Shown here: one piece after another, positions 51,163 through 61,500 of the stretch | How the letters are laid out: each line of letters begins with the position of its first letter | Numbering within the stretch: position 1 is the stretch's first letter | Assembly (NCBI GenBank): GCA_013397435.1 | Contig: VZRG01002970.1 | Coordinates: 1 to 64,000 of the forward strand | DNA from: Erythrocercus mccallii | Taxonomy: Eukaryota; Chordata; Aves; Passeriformes; Dicruridae | Reading direction: 5' to 3' | Length of the DNA stretch: 64,000 bases | Notes under the pieces: generated by a model | The model's database searches: none | What the model saw: the letters and a program-made list of their open reading frames with translations, nothing else | Told to the model about the DNA's origin: nothing | Program-made: the position numbers and the translations under genes

Positions 51163-53284
51163 GTTCACAAAGTTTCTTGGCATCCAAACATTTTTAAACC
51201 CAGTGATAGATCAGGCAACTTTTCTTACAAAATACTATTCCTAATTAAAAATGTTTTCTAGTCAGGACACTTTCCTTTATTCTCATCTGCATTTGTAATA
51301 TTCCATTATTTCTCATTTCTGTGTTGCATTATTCTCTCAGCCCACTCTCTGAAGTTCCTCTCCCAACACAGTTATAGTTACTACGCCACCCTTGGTCAGT
51401 GTTCAGCTACAGTACATGATTCTCATAGATGTTCCCCATCAGTCAATTTGCTCTGTGCTTAAAAATTAGCATTGCTTCTTGGTTTGTTTTTTTTTCCCTA
51501 AGCTCAATGTCTCACAATCTATCATTGCCTTTCTTTTATAGCTTGTCAACCAATTTAAGATCCATGGACAGTGCTCATTTCTAACCCAACTGAGTTTAAT
51601 TTTTCAAGTACAATTTCTGAGGTATTGCATCTGCTGGATACAAGATCCAAAATTGCTCAGGGTTACAAATTTGTGACTCCCCATTGTAGTCAGCCTGTGC
51701 TCCAACACATATGTCTGGGATCATAATTTCACTCATTGCTGTTTATTGCTCATATTTCTGCTGTCAGCTGCTTACTTTCCTTCAAAAAAAACCCAAAACC
51801 TCACTTTTATTATTTTCCTAGGGAATGTAATGTGGTTTACCAGATGATCATTTCCACGATTACTCTTTATTCATCTTCTAAAGTTCAGTGCCATCCAGCC
51901 ATCTGGTGTTTCATTAGTTCTGCAAAAGCCCTAACCTACAAAGAAAAAAAATACATGGCTAATTTTAAGTATGTGAATCCTAATGATGCAAAGAAAACTG
52001 CTCATATTTTTTGACAGAGGCATATAGATAACTCTTGCAGAACCAGGCCATAAAATACTCTCAAAATATTTCTGTGGTTAATCATATAAAATAGTTAGCA
52101 TGAACACTGCAATGTACTTCACACAGAAGTGCTAATAAGCCTGTATTAAAGTTTTCCATGCATTTCTTTACTAGCTCTTTATCAATCACCTGGGTATCAG
52201 ATTTGTGACAATATGAAGAGCAGTGTAAGTATTCACCTGAAACGTTGATGGATGTATGCTTTCAGGACATTTGGAATCAGATGCATAGTGTTCATCATTT
52301 CTTAATTAGCCATTTTGATATCTCTCTTCCTCATTGGTGCTAGACATCCACATATGAGTACATTCAGTTTAGAATCAGCATGATCTTTTTTTGGTCTTCT
52401 TCCTTAAATAGCAGATTTTCTCTCTTAAACTACTTGTCCTCACTAACATAGGTGTAAACCCCATCTTATTTGTTTTGTATTCTGCAATGAGAATTAATTT
52501 CTTTCTGTCTAGAGAAGTGTTACTGCAAAGGAGGAGGTTTTTTCATACCCCTTTCTTCTGACTGTATCTGAGAAACACCTTTCAATTTGTTAATGCATTG
52601 CTTAGTTAAAAAACATCTGCCCTGAACCAATTTTTAGAGTTCCATTATTTAGGTGTGAACCATTTTGTGAAAGGCAGCTCGTTACTGCTTTATATCATAA
52701 ATATCCTTTAAACACCTACTCTTTGAACTTCTGATTCATCAGTCTGGCATCTGAAATTCTCTTCTGTTAATTACAAAATACTGATCTTGCTCATAACCAC
52801 CATAACAATAACACCTAGTTAGGCACAGAATGCTGCTTCTCCTGGCAAACTGCAGTGTCTCATGTTTCAGCGCTTTCTGTCACTTAGCTGATTATATCAG
52901 TTTGCACAGAGCCAGCTTTGCTCATGCCTCTGCAAAATACTGAATGTTCTTTTGTAGGCTTCTGAATTCAGACTGGGTGATGTGGAATATGCAGGATGAA
53001 TGTCACTTGTTACCATAAACTTATAGAGCTTACCCCAGCCCAAAAATGCATAGTTGTGCATTTTGCTGAGCAACAGAGGAGATTGTGTATTTTATCTTTT
53101 TGAGCATGGATCAGTAAAACAAAGAGAAATCAAATATGTTTTCCCAGGACCTGTAGTAACTCTGCAACTGAATTTCCAGAAAGCCAGTAAATGTCTTAGC
53201 TGCAACACTGCTCCTTCTGAAAAGGTAAGGCCTCCAAGCCAGTCCTTAACTGCTAGAAAATATCAACCAGATAAGGTAAAGACA
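51163..53284. other. Noncoding stretch, no gene recognised
   Basis: AT-rich sequence with no recognisable exon or repeat. The longest frame is 51736-52014 (plus, 92 codons), with no recognisable family. Confidence 0.6.
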
Positions 53285-53338
53285 CCTACCTACCTACCTA
53301 CCTACCTACCTACCTACCTACCTACCTACCGACCGACC
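53285..53338. repeat. (CCTA)n microsatellite with CCGA end
   Basis: Eleven and a half uninterrupted CCTA units (53285-53330) are followed by variant units reading GACCGACCT. The change of CCTA to CCGA at one end only marks the interrupted side. Long pure tetranucleotide runs like this are usually length-polymorphic. The open frame through it encodes a TYLP repeat, an artefact of the array. Confidence 0.95.
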
Positions 53339-54705
53339 TCTAACTGATTTTAGTCAGCAGGGTTACTTAATCTCCTTTTATATAATTTATTTGTTATGTG
53401 CAATTTCATATAAGAACAGCCTAGGAGAAAGGAACATCCTGAAGATAACTTGACCAGCAGAAACAGATTGGCCAAACTCTGGATTTGGACCATGCACAGA
53501 TGTAAATAATCAACAAATACCTCTTCCTCTAAAACAAAACCACAAAATAACCCCAGTAGGATTTTTCAGATTAAAATATTTAAATTCCCACAATATATAT
53601 ACTTATGTAATCACAGTTCAGATGATATATTATTAATGACAATGATAAGCAAGTGTTTGGTTGCTAAAACAGCATTAAACTCTCAGCTGGAAAGTTACAC
53701 AGGTAGTAAGTCAGTTTGAAATACTAAATGTTCCTGACCTTCACACATCAGGAAAAAATGTATTTGCAAAGTTCCTGATACTGAAAGAAAGCCACTTTTA
53801 GAAAGCCTTTAGATTAAAAGCATTGTGAATTCTTTTCAGGCTTAGCGTAACAGTCCTGATGGACCAGGATGTTCTCTGGGATAAGCAAACATGACATATC
53901 CAGAAAGAAGAAACTTCAGCAGAGCTGACTCAGTTCAGGATCATTTAATGCAAAATCTCCATGCAATTTCCTTTTATTTAAACCATTATTAAGAAATATC
54001 CTTCAGCTTATCACATGTGAAGCATAAGCTTCCTTTGGTATTAACTTTGACACTTGGGAGATTATATTAATATAGGTGATAGTACCTGTTAGTGAGCATT
54101 TGATTGCCCTCAATGCAGAAGGATTTACTCTTGTTATTGATTTGTTGGCTAATATATTGGTTGGAAATCCCCTGGTATTGCTGCAAGCTGTGTATTCTAA
54201 ATTTTATTGGATTTGTGGGCAATTTTCTCAGTCTTTAAACTTATGATCACTTTATAAAAAGAAGAGCCCAAGAGTAAGCTGAAAAACAATCAGTGTTTTT
54301 ATTTTGCTGAAAAGGAAAGCTTGCTTTGTTCCTGGTTGTTGATTGCCTTTGCTTGGTTTTGTGATGGTTACTCTTGAGACAGGCAACAAACTGAGAATAC
54401 ATTGCTACAGGAGCCGGCAAGAGAGGAGCCATTACCTCTAATGGGCAAAGGGTCACCCGGGCAGATTTTGTTTCATGCAGAGGACAGAAATCAAACCCAC
54501 TTACCCTTCGGCTGCCACGAGTGTACAGGCTGTTGTGACTTCTTTTACAGCACTACCTTCCTCCTAATCATTTCCCTCAGTCCTTTAGGCAAGGGTTGAT
54601 GGAAGCCAAGGACAAGCCAGCCTGACCCCTGAGGGCAGCGTCCTGGGCATGCAGGCAGCCCCTGCCCGCTGGCACAGCCCACGGAGGGCAGGCCATGGGA
54701 CCCAG
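53339..54705. other. Noncoding stretch leading to minisatellite
   Basis: AT-rich until about 54400, then progressively GC-richer toward the minisatellite. The block 54630-54700 contains GCAGGCAGCCCCTGCCCGCT and similar words that may be a worn-out partial copy of the minisatellite unit. No exon was recognised. Confidence 0.55.
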
Positions 54706-54975
54706 GGGTGTGCAGGGCTCTGTGCCCTCCTCTGCAGGTGAGGCACAGCCAGGGAGCAGCTCCTGCATCCCAAGGATGTGCAGGGCTCTGTGCCCTCCTC
54801 TGCAGGTGAGGCACAGCCAGGGAGCAGCTCCTGCGTCCCAAGGGTGTGCAGGGCTCTGTGCCCTCCTCTGCAGGTGAGGCACAGCCAGGGAGCAGCTCCT
54901 GCATCCCAAGGGTGTGCAGGGCTCTGTGCCCTGCCCTGCAGGCAGGACACAGCCAGGGAGCAGCTCCTGCACCCT
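54706..54975. repeat. 68-bp minisatellite, four copies
   Basis: The word TGCAGGGCTC recurs at 54711, 54779, 54847 and 54915, an exact 68-bp period. The first three copies differ at only a few bases; the fourth is more diverged in its middle and the repeat ends near 54975. The array is GC-rich against AT-rich flanks. The first three units each contain CCCTCCTCTGCAG directly followed by GTGAGG, that is, a splice-acceptor-like and a donor-like motif back to back. Because 68 is not a multiple of 3 and no unit carries a minus-strand stop, all three minus-strand frames stay open (up to 161 codons) and cycle through the same three peptide segments. They are artefacts, not genes. Confidence 0.95.
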
Positions 54976-56100
54976 GGAAGCCTGTGGTGGTGACAGCAGT
55001 GTCTGGCTTCCCCATTCCCGTGTTTAACATTACTCCATGCTCCAGGAATCAATACATTCTCAGTCTTTGTTATTGGGTCCCCAGGAGAGGTAAATTGATT
55101 TAACTTTTTCTTTTCTTTGCCGAGGTATAATTCCTCTGTTTTTACACACTAAAATTTCTGGTAGAATACCATAGAAGTGTCACAAAAAATAAATGCAGAA
55201 TTGGGCCTCTAGGACACAAATGTCTCCTCTTTAGTTTTTTTTAAGATTGATTCATAAAACTTGGTCAGAATTAACAACAACTACAAAAAAGGAGTTTAAT
55301 TAAACCCATATTGGGAAATGTCTAAAGAAAATAAAGTGTTTCATTATGTTCTCTTAATATATCCTACAATATTCATCCAATTAATGTTGGCACTCAAGTT
55401 ATTTTTAAGATGTAGCATGAATAAGATAACCTGATATGTCATATGATTGCTCCAGCTGAGACATAAGAGTTGAAAGCCATTTTTTCCAATAAAAATAAGT
55501 GAACGGTGCTATTAATTCATTGTAATGATGCTACTGGGAAAAGTGAATGACTTCCACTGCTGAATAATCAACAAAAGTAAATTAGCTTTAAGCAACAAAA
55601 TGTATGTGTATGTTTATGTGTAAGAGTGTAAATGACCTTGAGAATGGAGAATTGAGAAAAGCAAGTTAAGTACAGTTGTAACCATCATAAGAATTTTTTA
55701 ACTATATATTTTGAAATAAAGTCCATGTAAATTCTCTGCAGGGCAAAAATCACTGTTAGTCTCTTCTTAGCTATTATAACTAAAATTCACAGATCTGTAT
55801 TTGTACCTGAAACATTTCCAAATTTCAGCTTTATCCCATGAAGAAATATGGTCCCTGGTGCATTTCATTTTTGCTTCTAATCAAGAAATTCAGGAGCAAA
55901 ACATTAAATTTAATAAATCTGCAGTTTCTTACCCTTAGTGTCTCAGTCCTCAGTCCTGTCTCTTTCAAGTGGGCTGTACTTAAAGAGAAAGCATTTCTCC
56001 ATTGTAGATATTTTTGATCAGCCTTTTCAAGCTGATTTAAAACATTCAACTTCTTAACACAGGAAATTAATTTTTAGCTGTATTTATCTATTAATTTGGG
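54976..56100. other. Noncoding stretch, no gene recognised
   Basis: Returns to AT-rich sequence. Nothing recognisable was seen apart from a short TGTATGTGTATG stretch near 55600. Confidence 0.6.
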
Positions 56101-56139
56101 TCCTTCTTTCCTTCTTTCTTTCCTTCCTTCCTTCCTTTT
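56101..56139. repeat. CTTT/CCTT pyrimidine microsatellite
   Basis: A pure pyrimidine run mixing TTCTTTCC and TTCC units, ending in four CCTT-type repeats. The irregular first half suggests an older interrupted array with a younger pure end. Confidence 0.9.
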
Positions 56140-56420
56140 GAAGACTACATGTTTTTCAGTTTACCGTGCTTCATAGCTGGAAAATTACAAATACTGGATT
56201 AAGTGTTGATTATTTAATTTAATAATATCCCTCAATGGCTCTTTCTTATTTGTTTTGAGATGGCTGTTTTCCTATGAAAGTGTAGATAGAGATATATAAA
56301 GCAGTCAAACACTTAATGAAATATTGATTCTCTTGTTTTATCTTGTCTTGAAAGGAACCAGTACTTCCATAGTTTCTCTACTGCAAATGTTCTGTGCACA
56401 AATATATATAAACAGAACAT

Positions 56421-56475
56421 TTTTGAACATAACCTCAGAGTGGCCCATTTTTGAGCATAACCTCAGAGTGGCCAT
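56421..56475. repeat. 28-bp tandem duplication
   Basis: A unit beginning TTTTGAACATAACCTCAGAG (56421-56448) is followed at once by a second copy (56449-56475) that differs by one A-to-G change and one missing C. Near identity points to a recent local duplication. An open frame on the minus strand passes through both copies but shows no known domain. Confidence 0.9.
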
Positions 56476-57069
56476 TGTGAAATTATTATATTGATTTGGT
56501 GTACAACTCTTACCAACTATTTTCAAGCAGAATTTAGTATAGCTTTTTAGAAGAAATATGCACCTCAAGGGACATGTGAATTCCATAGTATTTCTACAGC
56601 CTAAAAGTGCAACTTGAATGATGATAAATTTATGAGACATAATTAGAAGCAAATTAGAGACGGACTAGAATGGTCATTCTAACCACGATTGATTTTAAGA
56701 TACTTAAATCTAATAGTACTGATGTACTTCAGCCCATCAAAATTTCAGGCAAATATTCATGTGCTTTTGTGTTTCTTTAGAGTCAAGAATCAAGTGTCAG
56801 TAATCAGTTATAAGAGTCAAACTTCTTTTGATGATAAATCACCTGAAATAAATATTGCAATGTTCACATATATCTGTTATATGGTATTATTGACTAAAAT
56901 CTGTGAATGATTTTTTATAAGTACTATACATATGATGAATACATTTGTGACTGTGTTGAATGACAACGGCTAAGTAGAAAAATAGTGCTTTTCATTGATT
57001 AGAATTGATTAGAATGTATGCCTTAGATTTTTGTTGTCTGGAATTATCTAAAACCACAAAACTGCGATT
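56476..57069. other. Noncoding stretch, no gene recognised
   Basis: AT-rich. An 11-bp unit ATTGATTAGAA is tandemly duplicated near 56995-57015. No exon was recognised. Confidence 0.6.
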
Positions 57070-57140
57070 AAGCCTGTTCCAGTGCCTGACCAACCTCTCA
57101 GGAAAGAAATGCTTCCTAGAGCCCAGACTAAACTTTACTA
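57070..57140 (-). mobile_element. CR1 LINE fragment, old
   Basis: AGCCTGTTCCAGTGCCTGAC, ACCTCTCAGGAAAGAAATGC and TTCCTAGAGCCCAGACTAAA follow, in order, the CR1 blocks that read roughly as CCTGTTCCAGTGCCTGACC, TCTCAGTAAAGAAATTTTTCC and TAATATCCAACCTAAACC. The fragment is about 70 bp and clearly diverged, so it is older than the copy at 7.7 kb. It has the same orientation. It is internal to the CR1 3' region, with no terminal octamer repeat. Confidence 0.75.
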
Positions 57141-58566
57141 AATTCACATTTAATTCATAGGTTTAGTCAGTGTCTCAAGGCCTTTTCATTTGAGCTGTTA
57201 AGGCTCCGGTGAGAGGAAACGTTCCCCCACCCTGCATGTTGTAGCTGTTGGTGTGCACAGCTGCTCAGCAGAAAGACAAATTCTGGATTCTAGGGCTGTG
57301 AGAAGCAGGAAAGACAATCATTATTCAGAGGGGTCGGTGTCTTCCAAAGCCTCTTGCTTCATGCAGTGTGTGTGTGCCTGTGTGCACAGAGGGTCTGCTG
57401 GGCCTTTCCCATCTTTATCTGTGATGTTTCTATTCAGATATTTGAAGCCTCATCACTGTTTGGAATCTGTATTAATGCATTGTCAATCTGGGAGGAAGTG
57501 GTAATGCACTTGGGCTACGTTATTGCACCCCTTTGCTTTTTATGGCACCTTGTGAAATAAAATGCTTGATTTAATTTTATAAAGGCTAAAAATCTGAGGT
57601 GCTAAGGTTCCTGAAAGGTTGGCTGAACAAAAATCCTTTATGAGATTTTATCCCAAGCCTATTGCTGTTGGCAGTTGCATAGTAACAATGAGGAATTGCA
57701 GTGTGTTCTAGCTGTGTCCCAGGAAGATCCCTGGCTGAAAAAGTGACTCAGAGACTTTCCATGGACTACTGCTGTGATGAAAATATGTGTCAAAATGTAA
57801 GTCAAGTATCAGACCCCTAAAGACCTACACAGCTGAAAATAAAATATCGTTGTCCCTAAATTCCAGCCACCATGAGCTTTTAACAATGGTTTGCAGATTG
57901 CTAGATAATAGATGTGAAAACATGGATTTGGTGGATCACTTTTGGCACCCGAACCGATACTGGGTATCTTAGGTTTGCCTGAATCCATATAAACTAAGAT
58001 GCAAGAACAATTCTAAATGGGAAAGCAAAAAAAAATTTCTTTTTAAAATTGCCTCTTTAACCTATGAAAAAGCACATAGAGTAAAACACTCATTCACAGA
58101 TATTTTTTTAATGTGAAAAGCTGCAGAATCTTTAAAACAAGTGACTGTCCATCCTTATCTAACATGGCGAGTTTTAACATAAACTGACTTTAGTGATTTG
58201 CACTTTGCCCTTGCCTATCAAAATAAAAGTATACTAAAGAGAAAACCAGAAGCAACAGTTATAAATAATGGATACTTTCATTATTATAAAGAAAAAAACA
58301 GGTGAAATTAAATATTATTTTGTTTCAATTGCATTTTTGTTGAGAAAGGCCTTATAGGGGAATGAAAGGACATTTATGCAAATATGCTACATAATTTTCT
58401 TTGCCTGCTCATTCTGAGTTCTAACAGAAAGTTTTGAGGACCTGAGCAGAGAAAGTCTTCCTAAGCAAATAAACCATAATAGAGATCTAACATATGCCTT
58501 CAACCATCTGTGCTTTGCTGGCTTATAAAATTTCTATGAGAGTTTGTTTTGATGATGTAAGCAGCA
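57141..58566. other. Noncoding stretch, no gene recognised
   Basis: A short TG run lies at 57366-57385. Short overlapping frames at 57253-57560 stay under 85 codons. Otherwise AT-rich and without recognisable features. Confidence 0.6.
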
Positions 58567-58595
58567 TTTTCTCATGCTTTCTATGCATGAGAAAA
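58567..58595. repeat. Perfect 11-bp inverted repeat (hairpin)
   Basis: TTTTCTCATGC (58567-58577) and its exact reverse complement GCATGAGAAAA (58585-58595) enclose the 7-nt loop TTTCTAT. Outside the arms, GTTTGTTTT on the left (about 58542-58550) could pair with AAAACAAAC on the right (about 58592-58600) only if the inner stem opened. The stem alone is shorter than a usual microRNA precursor stem, so a functional hairpin RNA is not claimed. Confidence 0.85.
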
Positions 58596-61500
58596 CAAAC
58601 AAATGCAGGGATATTGCACTACCATTCCATCAATGAAATATTGTCAGGATCCAGTTTTCTGTAGGTAACAGTGCTACAATGGCACTCCATATCCTCTCCA
58701 CTATCTATAAACCAATAGGTCCAAGCCTTAAGGGAAAAAAAAAACAAAAATAAAATAACCTTCTCTATAATCCTACAGACTGGCTTTTTCCACATGTGTT
58801 TTCTGTTAAATATTATTAATTAACATTTTATAGGATTGATTTTCATCTAGCAAAAAGAGAGCTCATTTCTGACAGGACATTGGAACAAATCACTACTGTG
58901 ATTAATGTGAATTTCTAGAACTAAAACTATCTCCTGGAAGGATAGAACGTGTTTCTTTTAAAGGAAGAAAAGTTAGAGGCCTCTAATATTAAATCTCTTA
59001 GATGTTTTAAACATGTTAAGTATATTCAAAGCTGTTTGTCTTAGAGTAAATATGAACTGATGGAATTTTGGTTCTATTATACTGGGTAGTAAAACCATCC
59101 TAGCAGGTTCCTCTAGCTCCATAAAGTTTCCAGCTAAATCACTGAGATGGAGCTTAGAAGTGTCTATGCTCTTGAGAACCTTTCTGGTAAATAAGCTTCT
59201 ATTCTTCCAATTCAGAAATTCAGCTGAATACTTATAAACACAAAATTAGCCCCCAGAGACCTCTGTCTGAATTGTTCTCTGGACTATGCATTTTGAAAAT
59301 GTGCATTAAACTTTTGAAGTTGGCATATCTTTTAGAGCTGTTTAGTGTAAGCATTGGGTGTTCAAAGAGCTGGGAAATCTGCTCACTCCTTTGGCTTTTA
59401 CCCTTCTGGTAAATACTGCAGTACTATGTTGAGAAGCTAAATCTACAGTGCTGTATTTCCTTCTATAAAATTAGAATATTTGCTTACTGGATCACTTTTC
59501 ATGCAAAAATGTTGAAATTATCACATAACTATCTTTGGGTTTCTTAATAGATATGATTTAAATAAAACAATATCTGGTATCCTCAAATGTGCTGATCTTA
59601 AAGTTTTAGCAGAACACCTGTTTTACTATTTTTAAGTCTCTGGGGTGTGAAAATTCATCTCTCCTATTGTTGGCTTCCTAGCTTTATGTGCTATCCAGAA
59701 GTTGCTGAAAAATTTATCATGTCTTCCTGCTCATTATCAATTACTCTTCCTCTTTCTAGCAGTTCTATATTAGTCTGATTCTGTGGGGGGAAAAATCCAA
59801 AACACTACTGTTACAAGTTTTTAAATACTCTGGGTAGAAGGAGATAAGCTGGGGAGATATTCCAAATATTTCAATGACAACAAATTTAAACCAAGAGTGA
59901 TTTTAACAGGACATTGGAAGGAGATGTTGAATTTGGAGCAGCATGGTGACTCCCTGCTCATGTTGAATGTAGGCAGAAAAGTACATTTGACTTGCACACA
60001 GTGCTGTCTTTATTTTGCTAAGAAAACTGTCAAAAATTCAACCACTTTTCAAAAGCAAAAAATGGATTCAAGTACCAGGGGAAAGAATATAAAGCCTTGC
60101 AGAGCTTTTGCAGTCTCATAGAAAAGATGTAAAAAACATGTACAAAGAGATCTAAAGATGTAGATGAGATTCAGACAGGTTTTGCTAAAACGACTGGCGT
60201 AAACAAAACCACAGAAATATGGGCAGAAGCCATCTTTTAGCAGACAGTATTTCAGCTGTACCCCACTCACTGTGAGCAGTTCAGGTTCTTGTTGCTGGTG
60301 GTTGTCTCCACAAACTTTCAGTGTCAGAACAGTATTGGTTTCCACTTGTTAGAGCTGGTTTATGTAGGAAATCACTGCAGAGTAATCATAAAGATATGAT
60401 AGCACTGGGGGCTTTCCTCTATGAATTTCCTTCATACAGCACCTGCAGGCAAAACACACAAGGTAACCAACTCCACTTCCAGTGCCAGCCCACAAGGACC
60501 AGCTGCTGCTTGCCAAATGCCTCTTTCCACACCCTAATCTGTGTCACCTCCTGTAATTCTAGATCTGTCATGAGGCCATAGCACTATTCTAATTTTCTGC
60601 CAGTGTCTTCTGTTTCCAAGAGCCTTCTGCCCCCTCTCAAACACAGAAATAAAACCTGTGTTCCTTGCCTCCGTGGTAGCATTATTGCCCTTTAATAGCA
60701 AATAAAAATGGCAGCAAAATATTTGTTGCTGTAGTAAGGATTCTTTAACCTGAACATATTCTCAAGGAATGAATCTGGTTATATTTAAGATATAATAAAG
60801 AAGTGTAGAGGCTAGAAACCTTGGTGCTTTGTGCTTTATTTTATTTAATTGAGCTGTTCCTCACATCTAAATCAGCTACCCCATAATATTCCCTTACATC
60901 TTCTTCTTGCACTTTCTATAGATGCTGGTCATTTTCAAGGACAGAATATTGGACAGGATATGTGGGGCTTGTGCTCTGGCACAGCAGACCAAGTGCTCAA
61001 ATTCAAGGTGACTCGCGGCACAGCTGCTGTCCTTTGGTCCTGGAGCCTGTTCCGTGTCATCCTCTGAGAAGGTGTGGCAAAGTGACAAGTTACCTAGATG
61101 TAAATAATGTGAAATGAAATATGTTGCGCTTTTTTGCTTCTGATTATTAATTTTTTATTTTAATGGCATGTCATCTTAAAATATATACTTGAAAATACTT
61201 ATGAACTAGGGAGTGTATTACCCTACAGGTGACTTTATTATTTATTTATGCTTTCACCCACACTGTCATACTACAAAAAATACAGCAAAGAGATTCTGAG
61301 TTTTAGGAGAGGTAGGTAATGTCACAGTGCAGAGTGAATAAAATAATTAACAATATCAATTATGATTTGTGTGTGTCTCATACTGCTTTGAAGATACACC
61401 TATGACTGCACAGTCTGGGCCACACTGTGTTTCCATGTTTGCACAGGAAAATAGTAAAAGTTCTGCTAAATCCTTTGCTGTTCTGACCTTCCAGATCTCC

